Source: Oscillospiraceae bacterium (GTDB taxonomy: Bacteria; Bacillota; Clostridia; Oscillospirales; Oscillospiraceae). From it: a stretch of 64,000 bases of DNA. Below are positions 52,048 through 62,113 of this stretch, piece after piece (the stretch's first letter is position 1; the number at the start of each line of letters is the position of its first letter). The stretch covers positions 1 through 64,000 of the forward strand of contig WRLE01000007.1 of NCBI GenBank assembly GCA_009777775.1, in the 5' to 3' direction. The notes beneath the pieces were generated by a model, which was given only the letters and a program-made list of their open reading frames with translations, was not told the origin of the DNA and did no database searches. The position numbers were made by a program, and so were the translations under genes.

Positions 52048-54366
52048 TTATCGTTTGATTTTTACGTAGCCACAAACCACCAGTGCTGCCGCCAGCATGG
52101 TTAGCATGAATTGCATAAGATTTCCAGGTGAAGCTGAAAGATATGCTCCATTCATAAACATATAAAAGAGATAAATCACGCCAAGAGCTGCCGAACCAAT
52201 GGTAACTATGGTAGCCAGCAACGAAGCGATTCTCATCAGCCTGCCTCCGGTAATTGCCTCTGCAAATGGTCCTAAGCCTTCCCTTGCTAAAAGCGCAGCC
52301 ATTCTGCCTTGGTTTTGACCATTGGCATCTGATATGTTATATGAATCCTTTGTTTGGATATATTCAATATCTTCCAGTGAAACTCTGAATTTTTGTTCCA
52401 GCATTAATGGTGTGACATTAAAATCGCGCATTGCAAAAAACAGTTTAACCCGCAATTTTAGCATTGATATAAGCGCACTTTGCACGGAGTTAACAGGAAG
52501 ATATTCCACTGCAAAAAGCGCAACCAATCTATTATTGATTGCTGTGAATACAGCGTTTTTCATATTCATGTCGTCTGGAACCCTTATTCCTAAAAGGTTC
52601 ATAAACGCCGCAGAACCCGTTGCAACAAGATCATCGTTTATTTTAGCACCGATCCCACCTTCGTAACAGGCAAACTCATCCACATTTACCATATCGATTT
52701 TTTGTGTCTTCAACACCTCTTCAAATATCCTGGAAAGTCCAGAACCTGATTTAATAATCAAGCTAGCTGTATAACGAATGGCAGTGGTTGGTGATACACC
52801 TTCATACATTTTCACACCATTGAAGGAAAGTGTTCCAGGTGGAAATAAATCATCATCTGTTACGCAAGCTCCATCAGAAAAGTAGATATCATCCACACCG
52901 CCCCAGCCTGCAATTGCGGCTCCAGATTTTCGCATGGACTTGGACACCGTTGCATATGGCACTGAAAAGGCGAGAAGCGCAGAAAAAGGTGCAGCAGCGG
53001 CAAGCAATGCCGAGAGTGTATGTAGGAAGTATTCCCCTCCACCATATATAAACACCTTAATGACGGAAAGCACAAGGGCGGCAGCCAACAAAATCGGTGC
53101 TGCATAACGAAAGGCTGTTTCTGAAATATCTGGATGGACTAGATTGCTATAAAAACCCTCAACGCTGTTGTTGGTTTTCTTTAAAACTGATCTGTCTATA
53201 TCTGTGTTATATTCAGCTTGTACACCATAGGGTTCTGTTGATACTATCGCAGTCTTTAAGGTTTCTGTAATTGCTCGTAAAGAGAGCCTCTCCCCAAAAG
53301 CAGCAGTGGCTAATGATACAGCAGACACAGCACAATAAGGAAGTATACTGGTATCTCTTCTGAGTATGGCAAAGGCTGCCGATATAAAGGAAAATGTACA
53401 GGAAAACAAAATCAGCGTTTCAGCGTTTGGCGCTCCCCGCATCAAATCCCCTGCTCCACGGACGATTATATCGATGCATAGCATCATTACACAAAGCAGC
53501 ATAATCATTAAGCCACCTGTTGTCGCAGCATGGTTTCGACCGATGCCAAAAGGAATCTGCATTCCAGCTTCGTAAGCAAGGGTTGTTATTGCCATTAATA
53601 ATGCGATTATCGAAGCAGGTATCACTCGATATGAAATTGATGTGTAAACATCAGTGAAACGCCTTAGAGCCTCTTTCAATTCAGGCTCTTCGTACAAATC
53701 GAACTCGCTTGTATCTCCTATAAGCTCATCATCGAATGTGCTTACCCTATCAACAATTCCATAACTCAATTGGGAAGATGAAGTCGAAACCGAATCATAA
53801 CTGATTTCCTTTTCTATCGCCTTTTCAACTTCCCCGATAAGCTCATCATCATCTCTAGATTCTGGTGAGCGATAATTCTCAAAAAATTGGAATACACTAT
53901 CTCGTTCTGCATCAATGGTACTGTTTCTTGATTCTGCAGAGTTTAAATACATTACCCTTGTTTGAGCTTCCTGGACCGGTTCCTCTTCTGGAGGCAAAAA
54001 TGCGTTGATGATCTCTTTGGACAATTCATCTTGCACGATTTGAGTATCAATCCTATCTTCCGTCTCTTCTACACTCACAGTAGCAGATATTAAAGGAGCA
54101 TCATCTTCTCTCACATCATCGTCGATATAATCATAATATTCATCATCGGACATATCAAAATCATCTGGAAAAGATAAATAATCATCATCTTCTTTCCCCA
54201 ATGCTTCTGCGATGATTCTATCGGTTTGTTCGTTTAGAATCTCTGGTGGTGTTTTTTTATCACCATTGATAAAAGCAGAACCCTTATACTCGGCAAGAAT
54301 CGATTCCAATGTAAAATCTTCAATTGGATAATCATCGTTATTGACTTTTACTTTTTCATCAGACAT
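52048..54366 (-). CDS. Degenerate P-type-ATPase-like membrane protein
   Basis: Start ATG 54366 follows AAGGAG by 7 nt. The 772-residue product has an acidic N-terminal cytoplasmic part (1-235) with EDFTLESILAEYKG, then about six to eight membrane segments (about 245-330, 370-500, and two at the C-terminus). The arrangement and the segments GGVDDIYFSDGACVTDDDLFPPGTL, GIGAKINDDLVATGSAAFMNL and REGLGPFAEAITGGRLMRI resemble the order in P-type ATPases (phosphorylation site, nucleotide-binding region, final helices), but DKTGTLT and GDGxND are absent. It is probably a non-pumping relative. Function unknown; similarity is remote and could be wrong. Confidence 0.5.
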   Translation of the reverse strand: MSDEKVKVNNDDYPIEDFTLESILAEYKGSAFINGDKKTPPEILNEQTDRIIAEALGKEDDDYLSFPDDFDMSDDEYYDYIDDDVREDDAPLISATVSVEETEDRIDTQIVQDELSKEIINAFLPPEEEPVQEAQTRVMYLNSAESRNSTIDAERDSVFQFFENYRSPESRDDDELIGEVEKAIEKEISYDSVSTSSSQLSYGIVDRVSTFDDELIGDTSEFDLYEEPELKEALRRFTDVYTSISYRVIPASIIALLMAITTLAYEAGMQIPFGIGRNHAATTGGLMIMLLCVMMLCIDIIVRGAGDLMRGAPNAETLILFSCTFSFISAAFAILRRDTSILPYCAVSAVSLATAAFGERLSLRAITETLKTAIVSTEPYGVQAEYNTDIDRSVLKKTNNSVEGFYSNLVHPDISETAFRYAAPILLAAALVLSVIKVFIYGGGEYFLHTLSALLAAAAPFSALLAFSVPYATVSKSMRKSGAAIAGWGGVDDIYFSDGACVTDDDLFPPGTLSFNGVKMYEGVSPTTAIRYTASLIIKSGSGLSRIFEEVLKTQKIDMVNVDEFACYEGGIGAKINDDLVATGSAAFMNLLGIRVPDDMNMKNAVFTAINNRLVALFAVEYLPVNSVQSALISMLKLRVKLFFAMRDFNVTPLMLEQKFRVSLEDIEYIQTKDSYNISDANGQNQGRMAALLAREGLGPFAEAITGGRLMRIASLLATIVTIGSAALGVIYLFYMFMNGAYLSASPGNLMQFMLTMLAAALVVCGYVKIKR

Positions 54367-54481
54367 ACGCATTCTCCTTGCTGTAACACTGGCTATATGC
54401 ACAGAGCTATTAAGCTGATATCAAGCTCGGTCAGAGTTTTTTAATAATAGACTAGTAACTATAAAAGCTATTATTAAATGT

Positions 54482-55321
54482 TTATGTATCAGAAATGTTG
54501 CTAAAACGACGCTGCTTTACAGCCTCATAAAGTATAAGAGCAGCCGAAACAGATGCATTTAATGAAGTAATTTTACCATACATGGGGATACTCACTGAAA
54601 AATCGCAGTTTTCTCTCACCAGGCGGCTTATTCCAGAACCTTCGCTTCCAATTACAATGGCAGAGGGTCCAGTCAAATCTGTCTCCCATAAAGAGTTTTC
54701 ACCATCGCCACTGGCTGCATATAACCATATTCCCGCTTTTTTCATTTGCGCTATTGCCGATGAAATGTTACTTACCCTTGCTATTGGAAGATGGTAAATA
54801 GCACCGCTGGAAGCTTTTGCAACGGAAGCACTAAGTCCAGCACTTCTGCGCTTTGGGATAACTAGACCATGGGCTCCAGCTGATTCTGATGTTCTGATAA
54901 TTGCTCCTAAGTTATGAGGGTCTTCGATTCCGTCGCAGATTACGATAAATGGCGGTTCGTTTTTGCTCTTGGCTAACTCAATGATGTCAGCTAATTGGGC
55001 ATAACTGACACTGGCAGCGAGAGCGATGACCCCTTGATGGGCTTTTGTTATACTCATGGAGTCCAGTTTACGCCTATCAGTTTCCACCACAACAGCACCA
55101 GCACCACGGGCACTAGAAGCTATATGAGCTAAGGAGCGGTCTGTATCGCCACTAGCAATGAAAACCTTATCAATCGTAACCCCAGCCCGCAAAGCCTCCA
55201 AAACAGCATTACGCCCCTCAATAACCCCATCATCCTGAGAAGATGGTGATTCATTCACAGATACATCGCTATCGTTTTTACCAATTGAATCTCGTCTTTT
55301 TCCCCGCTGTTGATTTTCCAT
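54482..55321 (-). CDS. rlmB: 23S rRNA (guanosine-2251-2'-O)-methyltransferase, TrmH family
   Basis: The 279-residue SpoU/TrmH protein has the substrate-binding domain (VIEGRNAVLEALRAGVTIDKVF), then motif 1 DGIEDPHNLGAIIRTSESAGAHG, motif 2 VIGSEGSGISRLVRENCD and motif 3 IPMYGKITSLNASVSAALILYE. It adds a 2'-O-methyl to G2251 in the 23S P-loop. An extra 30-residue charged N-terminal tail precedes the domain. A repeat-rich stretch separates it from metK upstream. Confidence 0.9.
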   Translation of the reverse strand: MENQQRGKRRDSIGKNDSDVSVNESPSSQDDGVIEGRNAVLEALRAGVTIDKVFIASGDTDRSLAHIASSARGAGAVVVETDRRKLDSMSITKAHQGVIALAASVSYAQLADIIELAKSKNEPPFIVICDGIEDPHNLGAIIRTSESAGAHGLVIPKRRSAGLSASVAKASSGAIYHLPIARVSNISSAIAQMKKAGIWLYAASGDGENSLWETDLTGPSAIVIGSEGSGISRLVRENCDFSVSIPMYGKITSLNASVSAALILYEAVKQRRFSNISDT

Positions 55322-55340
55322 TTAACTCCTAAGTATAGTA

Positions 55341-55445
55341 ATTCCTAACTCCTAACTCTTAATTCCTAACTCCTAATTCCTAACTAATTCCTAATTCCTA
55401 ACTCCTAATTCCTAACTAATTCCTAATATCTAATCCATATTCCTA
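55341..55445. repeat. Heptamer array between metK and rlmB
   Basis: About 14 units of ATTCCTA/ACTCCTA in near register, with some slips (ACTAATTCCTA), run from near the rlmB start into the metK stop codon (55443-55445). It is the longest of the three arrays of this kind. Confidence 0.85.
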
Positions 55446-56603
55446 AATAAAATGCTTCAAAGTTTCCACCATATCAAGTCTTTCCCAGGAAAAGTCTTCT
55501 TCCGGTCTGCCGAAATGTCCATAGGCTGCCGTTTTGCGGTAAACTGGTTTCAATAAATCCAGCATAGCTATAATTTTCGATGGTCTAAAATCGAATATTT
55601 CACTGATAATTTCAGCAATCTTCTCATCGGGTATAATCCCTGTGCCTCTAGTATCTATGAGGACTGATACTGGTTGTGCAACGCCGATGGCATATGCAAG
55701 CTCAATTTGGCAAGCACGAGCCAATCCTGCAGCAACTATATTTTTTGCCACATAACGTGCCATATAGGCAGCACTACGATCGACTTTTGTGGGGTCTTTT
55801 CCAGAGAAGCATCCACCACCGTGGCTGGCATATCCGCCGTATGTGTCAACGATGATTTTACGCCCAGTAAGCCCAGAATCCCCCACCGGACCACCAATCA
55901 CGAAACGGCCTGTGGGATTTACATAAATCTTGGTTTCTTTCTTCATCAAATGCTCTGGTATAACTGGCTTTATAATATGTTCAATGACGCTGTCGCGCAA
56001 ATCATCGATAGAAATATCGTCATCATGCTGTGTGGATACAACAATTGTATCAACACCCACCACTCTCTTATCATCATCGTATTCAATAGTAATTTGGCTT
56101 TTTCCATCAGGTCTTATAAAGCTTAGTTCTCCGCTTTTTCTAACCTCGGCAAGCCTTCTCGTCAATGCATGGGCCATTGAAATTGGGGCTGGCATGAACT
56201 CAGGAGTCTCATCGCAGGCGAAGCCGAACATCATGCCTTGGTCTCCTGCACCCCTATCATCTGCATCGTCATAGGCACTATTGACACCCATGGCAATATC
56301 GGCACTTTGCTCATCGATTGCTGTCAGCACTGCAGTACTTTGGTACTCAAAACCATATTCTGGTTTGTTGTAACCAATCTCTTTTATTGTATTTCTAACT
56401 ATTTGCGGTATATCCACATAGGTGCTGGTGGTAATTTCTCCCATGACAAAAACCAAGCCCGTTGTCACTACAGTCTCACAGGCAACGCGGGCATTTCTGT
56501 CTCCCATCAGTATCGCATCCAAAACCGCATCTGAAATTTGATCGCAAATCTTATCAGGATGTCCTTCTGTGACAGATTCCGATGTAAATATTCTATTTGA
56601 CAT
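55443..56603 (-). CDS. metK: S-adenosylmethionine synthase
   Basis: The 386-residue protein has [20 protein letters not shown] at the N-terminus, [12 protein letters not shown] (ATP-binding loop) and [19 protein letters not shown] (P-loop), all diagnostic of MetK. It makes SAM from methionine and ATP, so it links to the metV/metF genes upstream in the window and to the many methyltransferases. A consensus promoter lies 100 bp upstream. I looked for a SAM riboswitch in the leader and saw none. Confidence 0.96.
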   Translation of the reverse strand: MSNRIFTSESVTEGHPDKICDQISDAVLDAILMGDRNARVACETVVTTGLVFVMGEITTSTYVDIPQIVRNTIKEIGYNKPEYGFEYQSTAVLTAIDEQSADIAMGVNSAYDDADDRGAGDQGMMFGFACDETPEFMPAPISMAHALTRRLAEVRKSGELSFIRPDGKSQITIEYDDDKRVVGVDTIVVSTQHDDDISIDDLRDSVIEHIIKPVIPEHLMKKETKIYVNPTGRFVIGGPVGDSGLTGRKIIVDTYGGYASHGGGCFSGKDPTKVDRSAAYMARYVAKNIVAAGLARACQIELAYAIGVAQPVSVLIDTRGTGIIPDEKIAEIISEIFDFRPSKIIAMLDLLKPVYRKTAAYGHFGRPEEDFSWERLDMVETLKHFI

Positions 56604-56703
56604 TATTAAGTTAATCCCTTCAAAACAGTCAGCAGTGATAGCAAGGCTTCACATGCTGCTAAATATAAGTAATAGCTGTTATTATCTATTTTTCGCAAAA
56701 TTC

Positions 56704-56732
56704 ATAATACTACATTAGACAAAATCTGTCAA
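56704..56732 (-). promoter_or_regulatory. metK promoter
   Basis: Minus-strand TTGACA (plus 56727-56732) and TATTAT (plus 56704-56709) have a 17-bp spacer. It gives a leader of about 95 nt with no recognised riboswitch. Confidence 0.75.
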
Positions 56733-56819
56733 ATAATACTGACCTACAAAATGATACGAAACCATAGCCTATTACTAGTCACCCTATCCTTCGCAGGTAC
56801 TAATAAGAAAGTAGCAGCC

Positions 56820-56841
56820 TGCCCTGTGAAAATACAGGGCA
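56820..56841 (-). terminator. Hairpin after rnfB
   Basis: TGCCCTGT (56820-56827) and ACAGGGCA (56834-56841) form a stem of 8 bp in the rnfB downstream region. On the minus strand only a mixed T/A stretch follows, so termination strength is uncertain. Confidence 0.5.
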
Positions 56842-56886
56842 AGCATGCTAAATATCCTACTATATAATGAGGTACAGATATAGCTG

Positions 56887-57705
56887 CTACTCGGCGGCTG
56901 TAACTGTTACAGGCACTTGTGTGAATCTGATGCATTTGGGTACGCATACCTCGTAGCATTTACCGCAGCTAGTACATTTCGTTTGGTCAACAACAGCTCG
57001 GTTGTTTTCCATGGTAATCGCATCCTCGGGGCATTCGCGAACGCAAAGTGTGCAGGCAATACAGCCAGCGGAGCATTTTCTTCTGGTAACCGCTCCCCTT
57101 TCGGTGTTCTTGCACAAAACTGCAGCAGTTGCAACGTTCTGGTCCATGGAGATGATTTTGTTTGGACAGGTTGCTACACATATTGCACAGCCTATGCACT
57201 TGCGCCTATCGATGCGAGCAAGTCCATCTTCGATGCAAATCGCATCTTCGGGACAAGCAGCCGCACAGTCGCCGAAACCGAGACAGCCAAAGACGCAAGA
57301 ATTCTGTCCACCAAAGAGTTGCTTTACAGCTGAGCAAGTTTTAATACCACTGTATTCCATCCTGCTTGCCATTGCTGCACTATCTCCTCTACAAAAGACA
57401 ACAGCGACCTGATTTGCTATTACATCAGCCTCAACACCCATGAAAGCACTTATTTCTGATGCTACGTTATTTCCCCCTGGTATACACAAGCTGGTCTTTG
57501 CATCATCGTTGACAACCGCATCAGCATAAGCATCGCAACCGGCAAAACCACAAGCACCACAATTGGCACCAGGCAGCATTTGACGCACCTGTACGACACG
57601 TTCGTCTGTTTCAACAGACATAACCTTTGAAGCAACTGCAAGCATTATCGCACACAGGAAACCTATCACTGTTACCGATGTCGTTGCTAAAACCATAATG
57701 TTCAT
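56887..57705 (-). CDS. rnfB: Rnf complex subunit B
   Basis: I start at ATG 57705 (GGAGG 7 nt upstream); TTG 57720 lies within the ribosome site. The 272-residue protein has an N-terminal membrane helix (1-25), the RnfB Fe-S domain with CGACGFAGCDAYAD, then three 4Fe-4S ferredoxin motifs (CIGCAICVATCP, CIACTLCVRECP, CTSCGKCYEVC). RnfB takes electrons from reduced ferredoxin for the complex. It ends the rnfCDGEAB operon. Confidence 0.93.
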   Translation of the reverse strand: MNIMVLATTSVTVIGFLCAIMLAVASKVMSVETDERVVQVRQMLPGANCGACGFAGCDAYADAVVNDDAKTSLCIPGGNNVASEISAFMGVEADVIANQVAVVFCRGDSAAMASRMEYSGIKTCSAVKQLFGGQNSCVFGCLGFGDCAAACPEDAICIEDGLARIDRRKCIGCAICVATCPNKIISMDQNVATAAVLCKNTERGAVTRRKCSAGCIACTLCVRECPEDAITMENNRAVVDQTKCTSCGKCYEVCVPKCIRFTQVPVTVTAAE

Positions 57706-57759
57706 ACTTAATCCTCCCAAAGCTTTGGTATCAATTGATTTTAGTATCGTATATTTTTT

Positions 57760-58359
57760 TTACTTTCCAAACAAGCCTTCAATGACACCATTAAATCCAT
57801 AAAAAGCAATGGAAATCAAAGCGGCTGAGACAAGTGTAATTGGCAATCCCTCAAATGATTTTGGTGGCTTTGACGACTCCACCTGACCACGAACGCCTGA
57901 AAATATGACCATTGCCAAAAAGAATCCAAGTCCAGAGCCAAGAGCATTGGTCATTGACTCGATGAATGTATAGCTCTCATTAATGTTTGCAATGGTAACG
58001 CCAAGAACAGCGCAGTTTGTAGTTATCAACGGTAGATACACACCAAGGGCTGTATACAGCGCAGGTATGTATTTCTTCAAAATCGTTTCCACCAGCTGCA
58101 CTAGGGCTGCTATGACGAGTATAAACACAATGGTGATTAAGTATCCTATACCATTGGGCTCCAGAAGCTTGATTTGTATAGGCCAAGTAACCGCTGTAGC
58201 CATAAGCATAACGAAGATAACGGCTATGCTCATTCCCGCTGCATTTTTAAGATCCTTGGAAACTCCCAAAAAGGGACAGATTCCCAAAAATTGACGTAGA
58301 ACATAGTTATTGACGAGTACGGCACTCATCATTATTGTAATAAGCAATTTAAAATCCAT
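57760..58359 (-). CDS. rnfA: Rnf complex subunit A
   Basis: The 199-residue membrane protein has six helices, opens with LLITIMMSAVLVNNYVLRQFLGICPFLGVSK and contains the paired Cys of the RnfA/NqrE family (FLGICPFLG and TNCAVLGV) that hold a shared Fe-S centre within the membrane with RnfE. It follows rnfE after 13 bp. Confidence 0.93.
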   Translation of the reverse strand: MDFKLLITIMMSAVLVNNYVLRQFLGICPFLGVSKDLKNAAGMSIAVIFVMLMATAVTWPIQIKLLEPNGIGYLITIVFILVIAALVQLVETILKKYIPALYTALGVYLPLITTNCAVLGVTIANINESYTFIESMTNALGSGLGFFLAMVIFSGVRGQVESSKPPKSFEGLPITLVSAALISIAFYGFNGVIEGLFGK

Positions 58360-58372
58360 TACATACCCTCCC

Positions 58373-59032
58373 CTAACTAGCTAGCTTGCCGCAAGCGGCA
58401 GCCGATGGGCAGTCTTCGCAACCAAACTCTTTCTTTTTAATTGCTTGACCCTTTGATATTTTATTTACCCAAGCAATGAGGCAACCATAGATAATAAATC
58501 CGCCAGGAGCCATCGTAAATATGGAGATATTATTGTTGATGAGCCAGGGAAGCTCCATGCCGAACCAAGTTCCGCTGCCAAAAATTTCCCGTATAGATGC
58601 CATGGCAACAATCGCCAAGGTAAAACCTGCACCCATGCCAATGGCATCCAAAGCGGAGTCGACAACACCATTTTTGTTGGCAAACATTTCGGCTCTACCT
58701 AAGATTACGCAATTGACTACTATAAGCGGAAGGTAAATTCCAAGAGCCTGATATAAGGAATAGGCAAAGGCTTCAACAACCATTTCCGCTAAAGTAACGA
58801 AACTTGCTATGACGACTATATAACATGGTATTCGAACCTTATCGGGAATAATGTTGCGAAGTAGTGATATGAAAATGTTTGAACCCAGAAGAACAGCAGA
58901 AGCAGCGATTCCCATACCCAAGGAATTAACCGCATTGGTGGAGATTGCCAAGGTCGGACAAGTACCCAAAACTAAAACTAAAACAGGATTTTCCTTGATA
59001 AGTCCCACAGTAAGGGTTTTTAGCTTTTTCAT
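58373..59032 (-). CDS. rnfE: Rnf complex subunit E
   Basis: The 219-residue protein has six membrane segments, an N-terminal ENPVLVLVLGTCPTLAISTNAVN and VNCVILGRAEMFA, the Cys pair of the RnfE/NqrD family. A short Cys-containing tail (CEDCPSAAACG) is extra. It overlaps rnfG by 1 bp. RnfA and RnfE form the ion-translocating core. Confidence 0.93.
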   Translation of the reverse strand: MKKLKTLTVGLIKENPVLVLVLGTCPTLAISTNAVNSLGMGIAASAVLLGSNIFISLLRNIIPDKVRIPCYIVVIASFVTLAEMVVEAFAYSLYQALGIYLPLIVVNCVILGRAEMFANKNGVVDSALDAIGMGAGFTLAIVAMASIREIFGSGTWFGMELPWLINNNISIFTMAPGGFIIYGCLIAWVNKISKGQAIKKKEFGCEDCPSAAACGKLAS

Positions 59033-59553
59033 TACGATACCCCCTTAATTATTTCAAAGGCAGCAAAAACATCACCAATTGCACCAACATAAGCATTTGT
59101 CGATAATGTGGCACCTGAAACAGCTACAACTCCCTCGAGTTGACCGCTTTTACCGATGAATTGATCGGAAAAGGATGCATCTTCGACTTTTGAACCCAAG
59201 CCCTTAGTTTCGCTTGACTGGAGAACACTACTACGCATGATAGTACCATTGGGATCCAGCGCACATATTATGCGCATTTCACCACCATATCCGTTTCCTG
59301 TAACAATAAAGATATAACCAACATTGTTAGAGGTACCATATACTTCCTTTATAGTGCTAGGCAAGCCTTCTGCTTCTATAGGTATAAAACTGTCAGCATC
59401 AGGTATCAGTTCGTATCGGGCGCTATTTTCCCTCTCTAAAGCGGCTTGTGCGATAATCGGTGCTGTGACGCTATTGGTAAATGCCAAAGCACAAGTGAAT
59501 ATCAGGCATATAAGAGATAAAACGAGTATAGGCATTACAAAATCGTCTTTCAT
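59032..59553 (-). CDS. rnfG: Rnf complex subunit G
   Basis: The 173-residue protein has one N-terminal membrane anchor (LVLSLICLIFTCALAFTNSV) and an extracytoplasmic FMN-binding domain with VSGATLSTNAYVGAI, whose Thr carries the covalent FMN in this family. It overlaps rnfD by 4 bp and rnfE by 1 bp. It is slightly shorter than the usual length of about 190. Confidence 0.92.
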   Translation of the reverse strand: MKDDFVMPILVLSLICLIFTCALAFTNSVTAPIIAQAALERENSARYELIPDADSFIPIEAEGLPSTIKEVYGTSNNVGYIFIVTGNGYGGEMRIICALDPNGTIMRSSVLQSSETKGLGSKVEDASFSDQFIGKSGQLEGVVAVSGATLSTNAYVGAIGDVFAAFEIIKGVS

Positions 59554-60467
59554 GCTTTAATACCTCCCAACGGCTTTTTTTGTGTTGCTCTATTGATATA
59601 AGGTGTCAGTATATTCATCAGTAAAATCGCAAAGGAAACACCCTCGGGATAACTGCCATAAACGCGAAATATCACCGTAAGCAATCCTGCTCCGACACCA
59701 AACACAACCCTACCCGCATCAGTTTGTGGAGTTGTCACATAATCTGTTGCCATAAATATTGCTCCCAGGAACAAACCACCTGACAGAATATGATATAGCG
59801 GATTTTGACCTAGGACAGCGGAGAAAGCAAACACAGTTGCGATAAATACTACCGGAGTGTGCCAAGAGATAACCTTCTTGATAATCAGATACAAACCGCC
59901 AATCATCAGAGCCAAGGCTGAAGTCTCTCCCAATGAGCCTCCGTGGAGTCCAAGAAACATTTTAATATAGCTTGGAAGCTCATAAACATCACCACTTGCC
60001 ATAAGGGCAAGGGGTGTAGCCCCAGTAATGCTATCAACTGGTTTCCATGTGGTCATTGAAACTGAAAATGCGAGGAACATGACAATGCGAGCTGTAACTG
60101 CAGGGTTGGCAAAGTTTTTACCCAAGCCTCCAAAGAGCTGCTTGACCAGTATAATCGCAACCATGCTACCAAAAACAGCTTGCCATATTTCAATGCCAAC
60201 TGGTAAGTTGAAAGCCAGTATTATCCCAGTTATAAGAGCGGAACCATCGTTAATCGTCACCGTCATTTTCATTGCTTTTTGATAAATGAATTCCCACAAA
60301 ACACAGGAAACCATGCATACAGTGGTAATAAGTGCCGCTCGTGCGCCAAAAACCAGTATGGATGCTGCATATGCAGGTATTAGGGCGATGACGACATCGA
60401 ACATGATGCTTTTTGTGGTTGTTTTGTTTCTAATATGGGGCGATATGGATACTGATAGATTACTCAT
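59550..60467 (-). CDS. rnfD: Rnf complex subunit D
   Basis: The 305-residue polytopic protein has about nine membrane segments and the FMN attachment signature SITGATPLA (Thr in S(T)GAT). It is close to NqrB. The gene overlaps rnfC by 8 bp and rnfG by 4 bp, consistent with translation coupling in one operon. Confidence 0.93.
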   Translation of the reverse strand: MSNLSVSISPHIRNKTTTKSIMFDVVIALIPAYAASILVFGARAALITTVCMVSCVLWEFIYQKAMKMTVTINDGSALITGIILAFNLPVGIEIWQAVFGSMVAIILVKQLFGGLGKNFANPAVTARIVMFLAFSVSMTTWKPVDSITGATPLALMASGDVYELPSYIKMFLGLHGGSLGETSALALMIGGLYLIIKKVISWHTPVVFIATVFAFSAVLGQNPLYHILSGGLFLGAIFMATDYVTTPQTDAGRVVFGVGAGLLTVIFRVYGSYPEGVSFAILLMNILTPYINRATQKKPLGGIKA

Positions 60468-61812
60468 TCTTTTCCGCCTCCTTTGCAGCTTTCCGCTCTG
60501 CTTCGAGCCTTTGAGCAGTTTGATAATCTCGAAGCATGATTTTTGCCATTTTTATTGATTGAATCAAAGGCCTTCTGGAAGGACAATTAAAAGCGCAGCA
60601 GCCACATTCCATGCAAAGATTGACTTTGTAATGTTCCAGGAGCTCAGGCTTGTTTAATTCAAATGCTCGCTCAATTTCCAGTGTAGTTAGCTGAAGGGGG
60701 CAATGGGAAACGCAGCGACCGCATCTGATGCAAGCAGAAGGAACTGGCGTTTGTGCGTCTTTTTCATTGAAAGCAAGGACTGCATTGGTTGCTTTAAGAA
60801 TTGGCATATCCGTACTGGGTATTGACTGCCCCATCATGGGACCTCCCAGTAATACCTTCTTAACAGTATCTTCCGAAGTGCCGCAATATTCTAGTATTTC
60901 TCGCACATATGTACCAACCGGAACTATGAGGTTTTTCGGATTTCCCACAGCAGAGCCGTCCACTGTAATGCATTTGGAAACCAGAGGCATTCCAGTGTTG
61001 AAATACCTTGCCATAGCAGCAACCGTGGTGCAGTTGAGGACAACACAGCCCACATCGATGGGGAGTCCACCCTCTGGAACGATTCTACCAGTGATGTTGA
61101 ATATTAAAACTTTTTCGCCACCTTGAGGATATAAGGCGGGTAATATGTTCACTTCCACACCATCTTCGCCGGCGGCTAGCTGCTGCATGCTTTTTATGGC
61201 TTCAGGATTATTGTTCTCAACACCTATGATAATCTTCACCCCGAAGAACCTTTTGAGCAGTAGGATGCCATCTAGCATTAAATCAGCATCATCAATCATT
61301 GTTCGGGTATCGGAAGTGATATATGGTTCACATTCAGCACCGTTGATGAGGATATATTCCAGTTTCGCCTGTTCGTTCAAAGTTAGCTTGACCGCTGTGG
61401 GAAATCCAGCACCTCCTAAACCAACAACACCACTGTTTCTGACAGCATCGAGAAAGCTTTGGAGATCAGAAACCTCTGGTGGTGCTAAGTCTTCGCTGAT
61501 ACTTTGCTCGCCATCGGCTGTAATCGTGATGGAAACCGCACCCTGCCCTGTGATTTCATCAACATCGTTAATGCTTTTGACAGTACCAGAAACCGATGAA
61601 TGTATAGGTACAGAAACGAAGCCACTGGGCTCGGCAATAAGCTGTCCCACTTTAACTTCATCGCCCACACTAACAATTGGCGTCGCTGGTGCTCCAATGC
61701 TCATCGCCATTGGGATGCGCACCTCGGCAGGTATGGGCATTGTTTCCGCTGCCATGCCTGCAGTGCTTTTGTGGTGCGGAGTGTGAACACCCCTTAGTTT
61801 TTTCACCTTCAA
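60460..61812 (-). CDS. rnfC: Rnf complex subunit C
   Basis: The 450-residue protein has a Rnf-barrel N-terminus (VKKLRGVHTPHHKSTA), the NADH/FMN-binding GVVGLGGAGFPTAVKL, ECEPYITSDTR, and two 4Fe-4S motifs (CIRCGRCVSHCP, CMECGCCAFNCP). It is the peripheral NADH-oxidising or reducing subunit. The start is TTG 61812 with GAGGAG upstream, though GTG 61806 is possible. It opens the rnfCDGEAB operon. Compared with the MetV-RnfC2 fusion at 37.2 kb it is shorter and lacks the MetV domain. Confidence 0.93.
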   Translation of the reverse strand: MKVKKLRGVHTPHHKSTAGMAAETMPIPAEVRIPMAMSIGAPATPIVSVGDEVKVGQLIAEPSGFVSVPIHSSVSGTVKSINDVDEITGQGAVSITITADGEQSISEDLAPPEVSDLQSFLDAVRNSGVVGLGGAGFPTAVKLTLNEQAKLEYILINGAECEPYITSDTRTMIDDADLMLDGILLLKRFFGVKIIIGVENNNPEAIKSMQQLAAGEDGVEVNILPALYPQGGEKVLIFNITGRIVPEGGLPIDVGCVVLNCTTVAAMARYFNTGMPLVSKCITVDGSAVGNPKNLIVPVGTYVREILEYCGTSEDTVKKVLLGGPMMGQSIPSTDMPILKATNAVLAFNEKDAQTPVPSACIRCGRCVSHCPLQLTTLEIERAFELNKPELLEHYKVNLCMECGCCAFNCPSRRPLIQSIKMAKIMLRDYQTAQRLEAERKAAKEAEKNE

Positions 61813-61879
61813 ACCATCTCCTCGCTACATATTTATGCTTAACTGTTTTGGACTATGCCATTAGCCTTGAACACTAAAC

Positions 61880-61898
61880 AGGTGTTTACTGTACACCT
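61880..61898. promoter_or_regulatory. Short palindrome upstream of rnfC
   Basis: AGGTGT (61880-61885) and ACACCT (61893-61898) with a 7-nt spacer lie 70 bp before rnfC. It is operator-like, but the rest of the 300-bp AT-rich gap to yfmF shows no convincing promoter or Rex-type site. Confidence 0.3.
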
Positions 61899-62113
61899 TT
61901 TCTCTTATTTTGTAAATATCTATTTTGCTGTTTTGTAAAACTAACCAAAATTATGGTGCATTTTTACAATGGATTTTTTTTGTGACACAGCTCTGAGAGC
62001 AGAAACTTCTTTTACCTTATTAATTCAAAGTTAATAAAATTTTAATTCCCATTACAATAAAAGTGTGATAAGATGCACATTAATAAATATCATAAGTACA
62101 GGAGTTGAGGGCT

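Noticed and set aside
55341-55445. CRISPR array
   Set aside because: The units are 7 bp, directly tandem and without spacers of unique sequence, so this is a heptamer array.
56604-56735. SAM riboswitch in the metK leader
   Set aside because: The leader lacks the SAM-I core and any matching helices; only a promoter is supported.
57002-57412. Plus-strand genes across rnfB
   Set aside because: They are shadows of the Cys-rich rnfB frame on the other strand, with no ribosome sites.
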